This document shows, piece after piece, positions 9,249 through 21,214 of a DNA stretch of 64,000 nucleotides. How positions within the stretch are numbered: the first letter of the stretch is position 1; every line of letters begins with the position of its first letter. Below the pieces are notes generated by a model that was not told the DNA's origin, did no database searches, and was given only the letters and a program-made list of their open reading frames with translations. Source of the DNA: Symsagittifera roscoffensis (taxonomy: Eukaryota; Xenacoelomorpha; Acoela; Convolutidae). Made by a program: the position numbers and the translations under genes. Location of the stretch: assembly GCF_963678635.1 (NCBI RefSeq), contig NC_087065.1:40611430-40675429 (forward strand), written 5' to 3'.

Positions 9249-12200
9249 CATAAATAATTTAGCTAAAATACCTAACGGCTAGTGATTCACTGTCGAACTC
9301 GATCTAGCAAAACTAAATTTAACTTTGTATCTAGAAATTGAATACGACATCCCACTGATTTATCAACTATGAGTCATTTAATTGCTGCATTAATAATTTA
9401 GCTAGAAAAACTGACGGCTAGTGATTGACTGCCGAATTCGATCTAGCGAAAGTAATTCAAAATACTTATCTTGAGATTGAAAAAAAACATCCGCCTGATT
9501 CATCAACAATGAGTCATTTAATTGTTGCTCATATAATTTAGCTAGAAAAACTAACGGCTATTGATTGACTGTCGAATTCGATCTAGCGAAAGTAATTCAA
9601 AAAACTTATCTTGAGATTGAAAAAAAAATCCGGCTGATTCATCCACGATGAGTCATTTAATTGTTGCTCAAAAAATTCGGCAAAAAAAACTAACGGCTAG
9701 TGATTTACTGTCGAACTCAACCAAGCAGTAATCAAATCAAAAATTCTTGAATTTGAATACAACATCCGACTGATTCGTCAGCAATGAGTCATTTAATTGT
9801 TGCATAAATAATTTAGCTAGAATAACTAACGGCTAGTGATTCACTGTCGAACTCGATCTAGCAAAACTAAATTTAACTTTGTATCTAGAAATTGAATACG
9901 ACATCCCACTGATTTATCAACTATGAGTCATTTAATTGCTGCATTAATAATTTAGCTAGAAAAACTAACGGCTAGTGATTGACTGCCGAATTCGATCTAG
10001 CGAAAGTAATTCAAAATACTTATCTTGAGATTGAAAAAACATCCGCCTGATTCATCAACAGTGAGTCATTTAATTGTTGCTCATATAATTTAGCTAGAAA
10101 AACTAACGGCTATTGATTGACTGTCGAACTCAATCTAGCAAAACTAAATTCAAATTTGTATCCAGAAATTGAATACGACATCACACTGATTCATGAACGA
10201 TGAGTCATTTAATCGCTGCATTAATAATTTAGCTAGAATAACTAACGGCTAGTGAATGACTGCCGAATTCGATCTAGCGAAAGTAATTCAAAAAACTTAT
10301 CTTGAGATTGAAAAAAAAATCCGGCTGATTCATCCACGATGAGTCATTTAATTGTTGCTCAAAAAATTTGGCAAAAATAACTAACGGCTAGTGATTTACT
10401 GTCGAACTCAACCAAGCAGTAATCAAATCAAAAATTCTTGAATTTGAATACAACATCCGACTGATTCGTCAGCAATGAGTCAATTAATTGTTGCATAAAT
10501 AATTTAGCTAGAATACCTAACGGCTAGTGATTCACTGTCGAACTCGATCTAGCAAAACTAAATTTAACTTTGTATCTAGAAATTGAATACGACATCCCAC
10601 TGATTTATCAACTATGAGTCATTTAATTGCTGCATTAATAATTTAGCTAGAAAAACTGACGGCTAGTGATTGACTGCCGAATTCGATCTAGCGAAAGTAA
10701 TTCAAAATACTTATCTTGAGATTGAAAAAAAACATCCGCCTGATTCATCAACAATGAGTCATTTAATTGTTGCTCATATAATTTAGCTAGAAAAACTAAC
10801 GGCTATTGATTGACTGTCGAACTCAATCTAGCAAAACTAAATTCAAATTTGTATCCAGAAATTGAATACGACATCACACTGATTCATGAACGATGAGTCA
10901 TTTAATCGCTGCATTAATAATTTAGCTAGAATAACTAACGGCTAGTGAATGACTGCCGAATTCGATCTAGCGAAAGTAATTCAAAAAACTTATCTTGAGA
11001 TTGAAAAAAAAATCCGGCTGATTCATCCACGATGAGTCATTTAATTGTTGCTCAAAAAATTTGGCAAAAATAACTAACGGCTAGTGATTTACTGTCGAAC
11101 TCAACCAAGCAGTAATCAAATCAAAAATTCTTGAATTTGAATACAACATCCGACTGATTCGTCAGCAATGAGTCAATTAATTGTTGCATAAATAATTTAG
11201 CTAGAATACCTAACGGCTAGTGATTCACTGTCGAACTCGATCTAGCAAAACTAAATTTAACTTTGTATCTAGAAATTGAATACGACATCCCACTGATTTA
11301 TCAACTATGAGTCATTTAATTGCTGCATTAATAATTTAGCTAGAAAAACTGACGGCTAGTGATTGACTGCCGAATTCGATCTAGCGAAAGTAATTCAAAA
11401 TACTTATCTTGAGATTGAAAAAAAACATCCGCCTGATTCATCAACAATGAGTCATTTAATTGTTGCTCATATAATTTAGCTAGAAAAACTAACGGCTATT
11501 GATTGACTGTCGAATTCGATCTAGCGAAAGTAATTCAAAAAACTTATCTTGAGATTGAAAAAAAAATCCGGCTGATTCATCCACGATGAGTCATTTAATT
11601 GTTGCTCAAAAAATTCGGCCAAAAAAACTAACGGCTAGTGATTCACTGTCGAACTCGATCTAGCAAAACTAAATTTAACTTTGTATCTAGAAATTGAATA
11701 CGACATCCCACTGATTTATCAACTATGAGTCATTTAATTGCTGCATTAATAATTTAGGTAGAAAAACTAACGGCTAGTGATTGACTGCCGAATTCGATCT
11801 AGCGAAAGTAATTCAAAATACTTATCTTGAGATGGAAAAAACATCCGCCTGATTCATCAACAATGAGTCATTTAATTGTTGCTCATATAATTTAGCTAGA
11901 AAAACTAACGGCTATTGATTGACTGTCGAACTCAATCTAGCAAAACTAAATTCAAATTTGTATCCAGAAATTGAATACGACATCACACTGATTCATGAAC
12001 GATGAGTCATTTAATTGCTGCATTAATAGTTTAGCTAGAATAACTAACGGCTAGTGATTGACGGCCGAATTCGATCTAGCGAAAGTAATTCAAAAAACTT
12101 ATCTTGAGATTGAAAAAAAAAAATCGGCTGATTCATCCACGATGAGTCATTTAATTGTTGCTCAGAAAATTCGGCAAAAACAACTAACGGCTAGTGATTT

Positions 12201-15200
12201 ACTGTCGAACTCAACCAAGCAGTAATCAAATCAAAAATTCTTGAATTTGAAAACAACATCCGACTGATTCGTCAGCAATGAGTCAATTAATTGTTGCATA
12301 AATAATTTAGCTAGAATACCTAACGGCTAGTGATTCACTGTCGAACTCGATCTAGCAAAACTAAATTTAACTTTGTATCTAGAAATTGAATACGACATCC
12401 CACTGATTTATCAACTATGAGTCATTTAATTGCTGCATTAATAATTTAGCTAGAAAAACTAACGGCTAGTGATTGACTGCCGAATTCGATCTAGCGAAAG
12501 TAATTCAAAATACTTATCTTGAGATTGAAAAAACATCCGCCTGATTCATCAACAATGAGTCATTTAATTGTTGCTCATATAATTTAGCTAGAAAAACTAA
12601 CGGCTATTGATTGACTGTCGAACTCAATCTAGCAAAACTAAATTCAAATTTGTATCCAGAAATTGAATACGACATCACACTGATTCATGAACGATGAGTC
12701 ATTTAATTGCTGCATTAATAGTTTAGCTAGAATAACTAACGGCTAGTGATTGACGGCCGAATTCGATCTAGCGAAAGTAATTCAAAAAACTTATCTTGAG
12801 ATTGAAAAAAAAATCCGGCTGATTCATCCACGATGAGTTATTTAATTGTTGCTCAGAAAATTCGGCAAAAATAACTAACGGCTAGTGATTTACTGTCGAA
12901 CTCAACCAAGCAGTAATCAAATCAAAAATTCTTGAATTTGAATACAACATCCGACTGATTCGTCAGCAATGAGTCAATTAATTGTTGCATAAATAATTTA
13001 GCTAGAATACCTAACGGCTAGTGATTCACTGTCGAACTCGATCTAGCAAAACTAAATTTAACTTTGTATCTAGAAATTGAATACGACATCCCACTGATTT
13101 ATCAACTATGAGTCATTTAATTGCTGCATTAATAATTTAGCTAGAAAAACTAACGGCTAGTGATTGACTGCCGAATTCGATCTAGCGAAAGTAATTCAAA
13201 ATACTTATCTTGAGATTGAAAAAAACATCCGCCTGATTCATCAACAAGGAGTCATTTAATTGTTGCTCATATAATTTAGCTAGAAAAACTAACGGCTATT
13301 GATTGACTGTCGAATTCGATCTAGCGAAAGTAATTCAAAATACTTATCTTGAGATTGAAAAAAACATCCGCCTGATTCATCAACAATGAGTCATTTAATT
13401 GTTGCTCATATAATTTAGCTAGAAAAACTAACGGCTATTGATTGACTGTCGAACTCGATCTAGCAAAACTAAATTCAAATTTGTATCCAGAAATTGAATA
13501 CGACATCACACTGATTCATGAACGATGAGTCATTTAATTGCTGCATTAATAATTTAGCTAGAATAACTAACGGCTAGTGATTGACTGCCGAATTCGATCT
13601 AGCAAAAGTAATTCAAAAAACTTATCTTGAGATTGAAAAAAAAATCCGGCTGATTCATCCACGATGAGTCATTTAATTGTTGCTCAGAAAATTCGGCAAA
13701 AATAACTAACGGCTAGTGATTTACTGTCGAACTCAACCAAGCAGTAATCAAATCAAAAATTCTTGAATTTGAATACAACATCCGACTGATTCGTCAGCAA
13801 TGAGTCAATTAATTGTTGCATAAATAATTTAGCTAGAATACCTAACGGCTAGTGATTCACTGTCGAACTCGATCTAGCAAAACTAAATTTAACTTTGTAT
13901 CTAGAAATTGAATACGACATCCCACTGATTTATCAACTATGAGTCATTTAATTGCTGCATTAATAATTTAGCTAGAAAAACTAACGGCTAGTGATTGACT
14001 GCCGAATTCGATCTAGCGAAAGTAATTCAAAATACTTATCTTGAGATTGAAAAAAAACATCCGCCTGATTCATCAACAATGAGTCATTTAATTGTTGCTC
14101 ATATAATTTAGCTAGAAAAACTAACGGCTATTGATTGACTGTCGAATTCGATCTAGCAAAAGTAATTCAAAAAACTTATCTTGAGATTGAAAAAAAAATC
14201 CGGCTGATTCATCCACGATGAGTCATTTAATTGTTGCTCAAAAAATTCGGCAAAAAAACTAACGGCTAGTGATTTACTGTCGAACTCAACCAAGCAGTAA
14301 TCAAATCAAAAATTCTTGAATTTGAATACAACATCCGACTGATTCGTCAGCAATGAGTCAATTAATTGTTGCATAAATAATTTAGCTAGAATACCTAACG
14401 GCTAGTGATTCACTGTCGAACTCGATCTAGCAAAACTAAATTTAACTTTGTATCTAGAAATTGAATACGACATCCCACTGATTTATCAACTATGAGTCAT
14501 TTAATTGCTGCATTAATAATTTAGCTAGAAAAACTAACGGCTAGTGATTGACTGCCGAATTCGATCTAGCGAAAGTAATTCAAAATACTTATCTTGAGAT
14601 TGAAAAAAACATCCGCCTGATTCATCAACAATGAGTCATTTAATTGTTGCTCATATAATTTAGCTAGAAAAACTAACGGCTATTGATTGACTGTCGAATT
14701 CGATCTAGCAAAAGTAATTCAAAAAACTTATCTTGAGATTGAAAAAACATCCGCCTGATTCATCAACAATGAGTCATTTAATTGTTGCTCAAAAAATTCG
14801 GCAAAAAAACTAACGGCTAGTGATTTACTGTCGAACTCAACCAAGCAGTAATCAAATCAAAAATTCTTGAATATGAATACAACATCCGACTGATTCGTCA
14901 GCAATGAGTCAATTAATTGTTGCATAAATAATTTAGCTAGAATACCTAACGGCTAGTGATTCACTGTCGAACTCGATCTAGCAAAACTAAATTTAACTTT
15001 GTATCTAGAAATTGAATACGACATCCCACTGATTTATCAACTATGAGTCATTTAATTGCTGCATTAATAATTTAGCTAGAAAAACTAACGGCTAGTGATT
15101 GACTGCCGAATTCGATCTAGCGAAAGTAATTCAAAATACTTATCTTGAGATTGAAAAAAACATCCGCCTGATTCATCAACAAGGAGTCATTTAATTGTTG

Positions 15201-18100
15201 CTCATATAATTTAGCTAGAAAAACTAACGGCTATTGATTGACTGTCGAATTCGATCTAGCAAAAGTAATTCAAAAAACTTATCTTGAGATTGAAAAAACA
15301 TCCGCCTGATTCATCAACAATGAGTCATTTAATTGTTGCTCATATAATTTAGCTAGAAAAACTAACGGCTATTGATTGACTGTCGAACTCAATCTAGCAA
15401 AACTAAATTCAAATTTGTATCCAGAAATTGAATACGACATCACACTGATTCATGAACGATGAGTCATTTAATTGCTGCATTAATAATTTAGCTAGAATAA
15501 CTAACGGCTAGTGATTGACTGCCGAATTCGATCTAGCAAAAGTAATTCAAAAAACTTATCTTGAGATTGAAAAAAAAATCCGGCTGATTCATCCACGATG
15601 AGTCATTTAATTGTTGCTCAGAAAATTCGGCAAAAATAACTAACGGCTAGTGATTTACTGTCGAACTCAACCAAGCAGTAATCAAATCAAAAATTCTTGA
15701 ATTTGAATACAACATCCGACTGATTCGTCAGCAATGAGTCAATTAATTGTTGCATAAATAATTTAGCTAGAATACCTAACGGCTAGTGATTCACTGTCGA
15801 ACTCGATCTAGCAAAACTAAATTTAACTTTGTATCTAGAAATTGAATACGACATCCCACTGATTTATCAACTATGAGTCATTTAATTGCTGCATTAATAA
15901 TTTAGCTAGAAAAACTAACGGCTAGTGATTGACTGCCGAATTCGATCTAGCGAAAGTAATTCAAAATACTTATCTTGAGATTGAAAAAAACATCCGCCTG
16001 ATTCATCAACAATGAGTCATTTAATTGTTGCTCATATAATTTAGCTAGAAAAACTAACGGCTATTGATTGACTGTCGAATTCGATCTAGCAAAAGTAATT
16101 CAAAAAACTTATCTTGAGATTGAAAAAAAAATCCGGCTGATTCATCCACGATGAGTCATTTAATTGTTGCTCAAAAAATTCGGCAAAAAAACTAACGGCT
16201 AGTGATTTACTGTCGAACTCAACCAAGCAGTAATCAAATCAAAAATTCTTGAATATGAATACAACATCCGACTGATTCGTCAGCAATAAGTCAATTAATT
16301 GTTGCATAAATAATTTAGCTAGAATACCTAACGGCTAGTGATTCACTGTCGAACTCGATCTAGCAAAACTAAATTTAACTTTGTATCTAGAAATTGAATA
16401 CGACATCCCACTGATTTATCAACTATGAGTCATTTAATTGCTGCATTAATAATTTAGCTAGAAAAACTAACGGCTAGTGATTGACTGCCGAATTCGATCT
16501 AGCGAAAGTAATTCAAAATACTTATCTTGAGATTGAAAAAAACATCCGCCTGATTCATCAACAAGGAGTCATTTAATTGTTGCTCATATAATTTAGCTAG
16601 AAAAACTAACGGCTATTGATTGACTGTCGAATTCGATCTAGCAAAAGTAATTCAAAAAACTTATCTTGAGATTGAAAAAAAAATCCGGCTGATTCATCCA
16701 CGATGAGTCATTTAATTGTTGCTCAAAAAATTCGGCAAAAAAACTAACGGCTAGTGATTTACTGTCGAACTCAACCAAGCAGTAATCAAATCAAAAATTC
16801 TTGAATATGAATACAACATCCGACTGATTTGTCAGCAATGAGTCATTTAATTGTTGCATAAATAATTTAGCTAGAATAACTAACGGCTAGTGATTCACTG
16901 TCGAACTCGATCTAGCAAAACTAAATTTAACTTTGTATCTAGAAATTGAATACGACATCCCACTGATTTAACAACTATGAGTCATTTAATTGCTCCATTA
17001 ATAATTTAGCTAGAAAAACTAACGGCCAGTGGTTGACTGCCGAATTCGATCTAGCGAAAGTAATTCAAAATACTTATCTTGAGATTGAAAAAACATCCGC
17101 CTGATTCATCAACAATGAGTCATTTAATTGTTGCTCATATAATTTAGCTAGAAAAACTAACGGCTATTGATTGACTGTCGAACTCAATCTAGCGAAACTA
17201 AATTCAAATTTGTATCCAGAAATTGAATACGACATCACACTGATTCATGAACGATGAGTCATTTAATTGCTGCATTAATAATTTAGCTAGAATAACTAAC
17301 GGCTAGTGATTGACTGCCGAATTCGATCTAGCGAAAGTAATTCAAAAAACTTATCTTGAGATTGAAAAAAAAAAATCCGGCTGATTCATCCACGATGAGT
17401 CATTTAATTGTTGCTCAAAAAATTCGACAAAAATAACTAACGGCTAGTGATTTACTGTCGAACTCAACCAAGCAGTAATCAAATCAAAAATTCTTGAATT
17501 TGAATACAACATCCGACTGATTCGTCAGCAATGAGTCAATTAATTGTTGCATAAATAATTTAGCTAGAATACCTAACGGCTAGTGATTCACTGTCGAACT
17601 CGATCTAGCAAAACTAAATTTAACTTTGTATCTAGAAATTGAATACGACATCCCACTGATTTATCAACTATGAGTCATTTAATTGCTGCATCAATAATTT
17701 AGCTAGAAAAACAAACGGCTAGTGATTGACTGCCGAATTCGATCTAGCGAAAGTAATTCAAAATACTTATCTTGAGATTGAAAAAAACATCCGCCTGATT
17801 CATCAACAATGAGTCATTTAATTGTTGCTCATATAATTTAGCTAGAAAAACTAACGGCTATTGATTGACTGTCGAACTCGATCTAGCAAAACTAAATTCA
17901 AATTTGTATCCAGAAATTGAATACGACATCACACTGATTCATGAACGATGAGTCATTTCATTGCTGCATTAATAAATTAGCTAGAATAACTAACGGCTAG
18001 TGATTGACTGCCGAATTCGATGTAGCGAAAGTAATTCAAAAAACTTATCTTGAGATTGAAAAAAAAAATCCGACTGATTCATCCACGATGAGTCATTTAA
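9249..18100. repeat. Homogenised zone of pentamer (about 693 bp) and tetramer HOR units
   Basis: Five monomer types follow in a fixed order. They can be told by AACCAAGCAGTAATC with GTCAGCAATGAGTCAATT (P), ACTTTGTATCTAGAAATTG (Q), GCCGAATTC with CATCCGCCTG (R), GGCTATTGATT with TGTATCCAGAAATTG (S), and TCCGGCTGATTCATCCACG (T). The pair of AGTGAATGAC variants at 10251 and 10944 gives a 693-bp period. The order is often shortened by S/T or S/R hybrid units, starting at 9556, 11494, 13294, 14126, 14679, 15229, 16059 and 16611, which produces tetramers of about 550-556 bp. Units of the same type are much more alike than neighbours. Confidence 0.85.
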
Positions 18101-19500
18101 TTGTTGCTCAAAAAAACTAGCTAAAATAACTAACGGTTAGTGTTTCACTGTCAAACTCAATCAGACAAAAATCAATTCAAAAAAAAATCTTGAAACTGAA
18201 AACAACATCCGACTGATTGATGAACAATGAGTCAGTTAATTGTTGCATGAATAAATTAGCTAGAACAACTAACGGCTAGTGATTCACTGTCAAACTCGAT
18301 CTAGCAAAAGTAATTCAAAAAACTTATCTTGAACTTGAATACAAAATCCGACTGATTCATCAACGATGAGTCGTTCAATTACTGCTCAAAAAATTCAGCA
18401 AGAATAACTAACGGCTAGTGATTTACTGTCAAACTCAACCAAGCGAAAATCAATTCAAAAAAATCACGAAATTGAATACATCCGACTGATTCATCAACAA
18501 TGAGTCATATGATTGTTGCAAAAATAATTGAGGTAGAATAACTAACGGCTTGTGATTCACTGTCGAACTCGATCTAGCAAAAGTAATTCAAAAAACTTAT
18601 CTTGAACTTGAATACAAAATCCGACTGACTCATCAACGATGAGTCGTTCAATTACTGCTCAAAAAATTCAGCAAGAATAACTAACGGCTAGTGATTTACT
18701 GTCAAACTCAACCAAGCGAAAATCAATTCAAAAAAATCACGAAATTGAATACATCCGACTGATTCATCAACAATGAGTCATATGATTGTTGCAAAAATAA
18801 TTGAGGTAGAATACCTAACGGCTAGTGATTCACTGTCGAACTCGATCTAGCAAAACTAAATTTAACTTTGTATCTAGAAATTGAATACGACATCCCACTG
18901 ATTTATCAACTATGAGTCACTTAATTGCTGCATTAATAATTTAGCTAGAAAAACTAACGGCTAGTGATTGACTGCCGAATTCGATCTAGCGAAAGTATTT
19001 CAAAATACTTATCTTGAGATTGAAAAAAACATCCGCCTGATTCATCAACAATGAGTCATTTAATTGTTGCTCATATAATTTAGCTAGAAAAACTAACGGC
19101 TATTGATTGACTGTCGAACTCGATCTAGCAAAACTAAATTCAAATTTGTATCCAGAAATTGAATACGACATCACACTGATTCATGAACGATGAGTCATTT
19201 CATTGCTGCATTAATAAATTAGCTAGAATAACTAACGGCTAGTGATTGACTGCCGAATTCGATGTAGCGAAAGTAATTCAAAAAACTTATCTTGAGATTG
19301 AAAAAAAAAATCCGACTGATTCATCCACGATGAGTCATTTAATTGTTGCTCAAAAAAACTAGCTAAAATAACTAACGGTTAGTGTTTCACTGTCAAACTC
19401 AATCAGATAAAAATCAATTCAAAAAAAATCTTGAAACTGAAAACAACATCCGACTGATTGATGAACAATGAGTCAGTTAATTGTTGCATGAATAAATTAG
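17860..19500. repeat. 1,242-bp repeat pair and 272-bp dimer repeat
   Basis: AGTCATTTCATTGCTGC at 17951 recurs at 19193 (offset 1,242, nine monomers), with surrounding sequence shared. Between them, a dimer beginning CTAGCAAAAG at 18301 recurs at 18573 (offset 272); its second monomer is short because CGAAATTGAATACATCCGAC lacks about 5 bp against the usual AATACAACATCC. Confidence 0.75.
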
Positions 19501-21210
19501 CTAGAACAACTAACGGCTAGTGATTCACTGTCGAACTCGATCTAGCAAAAGTAATTCAAAAAACTAATCATGAACTTGAAACCAACATCCGACTGATTCA
19601 TCAACAATGAGTCATTTAAGTATTGCTCAAAAAATTCAGCAAGAACAACTAACGGCTAGTGATTTACACGTGAACTCAACCCAGCAAAAATCAATTCAAA
19701 AAGTCTTGAAACTGAATACAATATCCGATTGATTCGTCTACGATGAGTCATTTAATTGTTGCTCAAAAAATTCAGCAAGAATAACTAACGGCTAGTGATT
19801 TACTGTCAAACTCAACCAAGCGAAAATCAATTCAAAAAAATCACGAAATTGAATACATCCGACTGATTCATCAACAATGAGTCATATGATTGTTGCAAAA
19901 ATAATTGAGGTAGAATAACTAACGGCTAGTATTTCACTGTCGAGCTCGATCTAGCAAAAATAATTCAAAAAACTAATCATGAACTTGAAACCAACATCCG
20001 ACTGATTCATCAACAATGAGTCATTTAAGTATTGCTCAAAAAATTCAGCAAGAACAACTAACGGCTAGTGATTTACACGTGAACTCAACCCAGCAAAAAT
20101 CATTTCAAAAAGTCTTGAAACTGAATACAATATCCGATTGATTCGTCAACGATGAGTCATGTAATTGTTGCTCACATAATTTAGCTAGAATAACTAACGG
20201 CTATTGATTCACTGTCGAACTCGATCTAGCAAAACTAAATTCAAACTTGTATCTAGAAATTGAATACGACATCACACTGATTCATGAACAAAGAGTCATT
20301 TAATTGCTGCATTAATAATTTAGCTAGAATAACTAACGGCTAGTGATTCACTGCCGATCTCGATCTAGCGAAAGTAAATCGAAATACTCGTCTTGAAATT
20401 GAATACAACATCCGACTGATTCATCAACAATGAGTCATTTAATTGTTGCTCATATGATTTAGCTAGAATAACTAACGGCTATTGATTCACTGTCGAATTC
20501 GATCTAGCAAAACTAAATTCAAACTTGTATCTAGAAATTGAATACGACATCACACTGATTCATGAACAAATAGTCAATAATTGCTGCATTAATAATTTAG
20601 CTAGAAAAATTAACGGCTAGTGATTCACTGCCGATCTCGATCTAGCGAAAGTAAATCGAAATACTTGTCTTGAAACTGAACACAACTTCCGATTGAATCA
20701 TCAATATTGAGACATTTAAATGTTGCTCAAACCAATTAGCTTGAATAACTAACGGCTAGTAATTCACTGTCGAACTCGATCTAGCAAAACAAATTCAAAA
20801 AAATTATCTCGAACTTGAATACAACATCCTACTGATTCATCAACGATGAGTCATTTAACTATTGCTCAAAAAATTCGGCAAAAATAACTAACGGCTAGTG
20901 ATTTACTGTCGAACTCAACCAAGTTGTAATCAAATCAAAAATTCTTGAATTTGAATACAACATCCGACTGATTCATCAACAATGAGTAATTCAATTGTTG
21001 CATAAATAACTTAGCTAGACTTACTAACGGCTAGTGATTCACTGTCGAACTCAATCTAGCAAAACTAAATTTAAATTTGTATCTAGAAATTGAATATGAC
21101 ATCCCACTGATTTATCAACTATGAGTCAGTTAATTTCTGCATGAATAATTTAGCTAGACAAATTTATCAACTATGAGTCAGTTAATTTCTGCATTAATAA
21201 TTTAGCTAAA
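18100..21210. repeat. Mixed monomer zone that repeats the pattern of the 3.6-5.0 kb region
   Basis: Unit types here include GGTTAGTGTTTCACTGTC, CAATCAGACAAAAATC and ACACGTGAACTCAACCCAGC. The same sequence of types as at 3.6-5.0 kb reappears at about 19.4-20.9 kb, including the unusual ACTTCCGATTGAATCATC unit (4780 and 20687). Offsets vary between about 15,780 and 15,910 bp, that is by about one monomer. The homogenised 5-18 kb zone therefore lies between two copies of an older context. Confidence 0.6.
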
Positions 21211-21214
21211 CTAA
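21111..21214. repeat. 52-bp tandem slip and truncated monomer
   Basis: A part-monomer beginning TTTATCAACTATGAGTCAG at 21111 is repeated from 21163. It then joins CTCGATCTAGCGAAAG directly, skipping the TAACGGCTAGTGATTCACTG segment. This breaks the 139-bp register locally, unlike most changes in the array. Confidence 0.7.
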
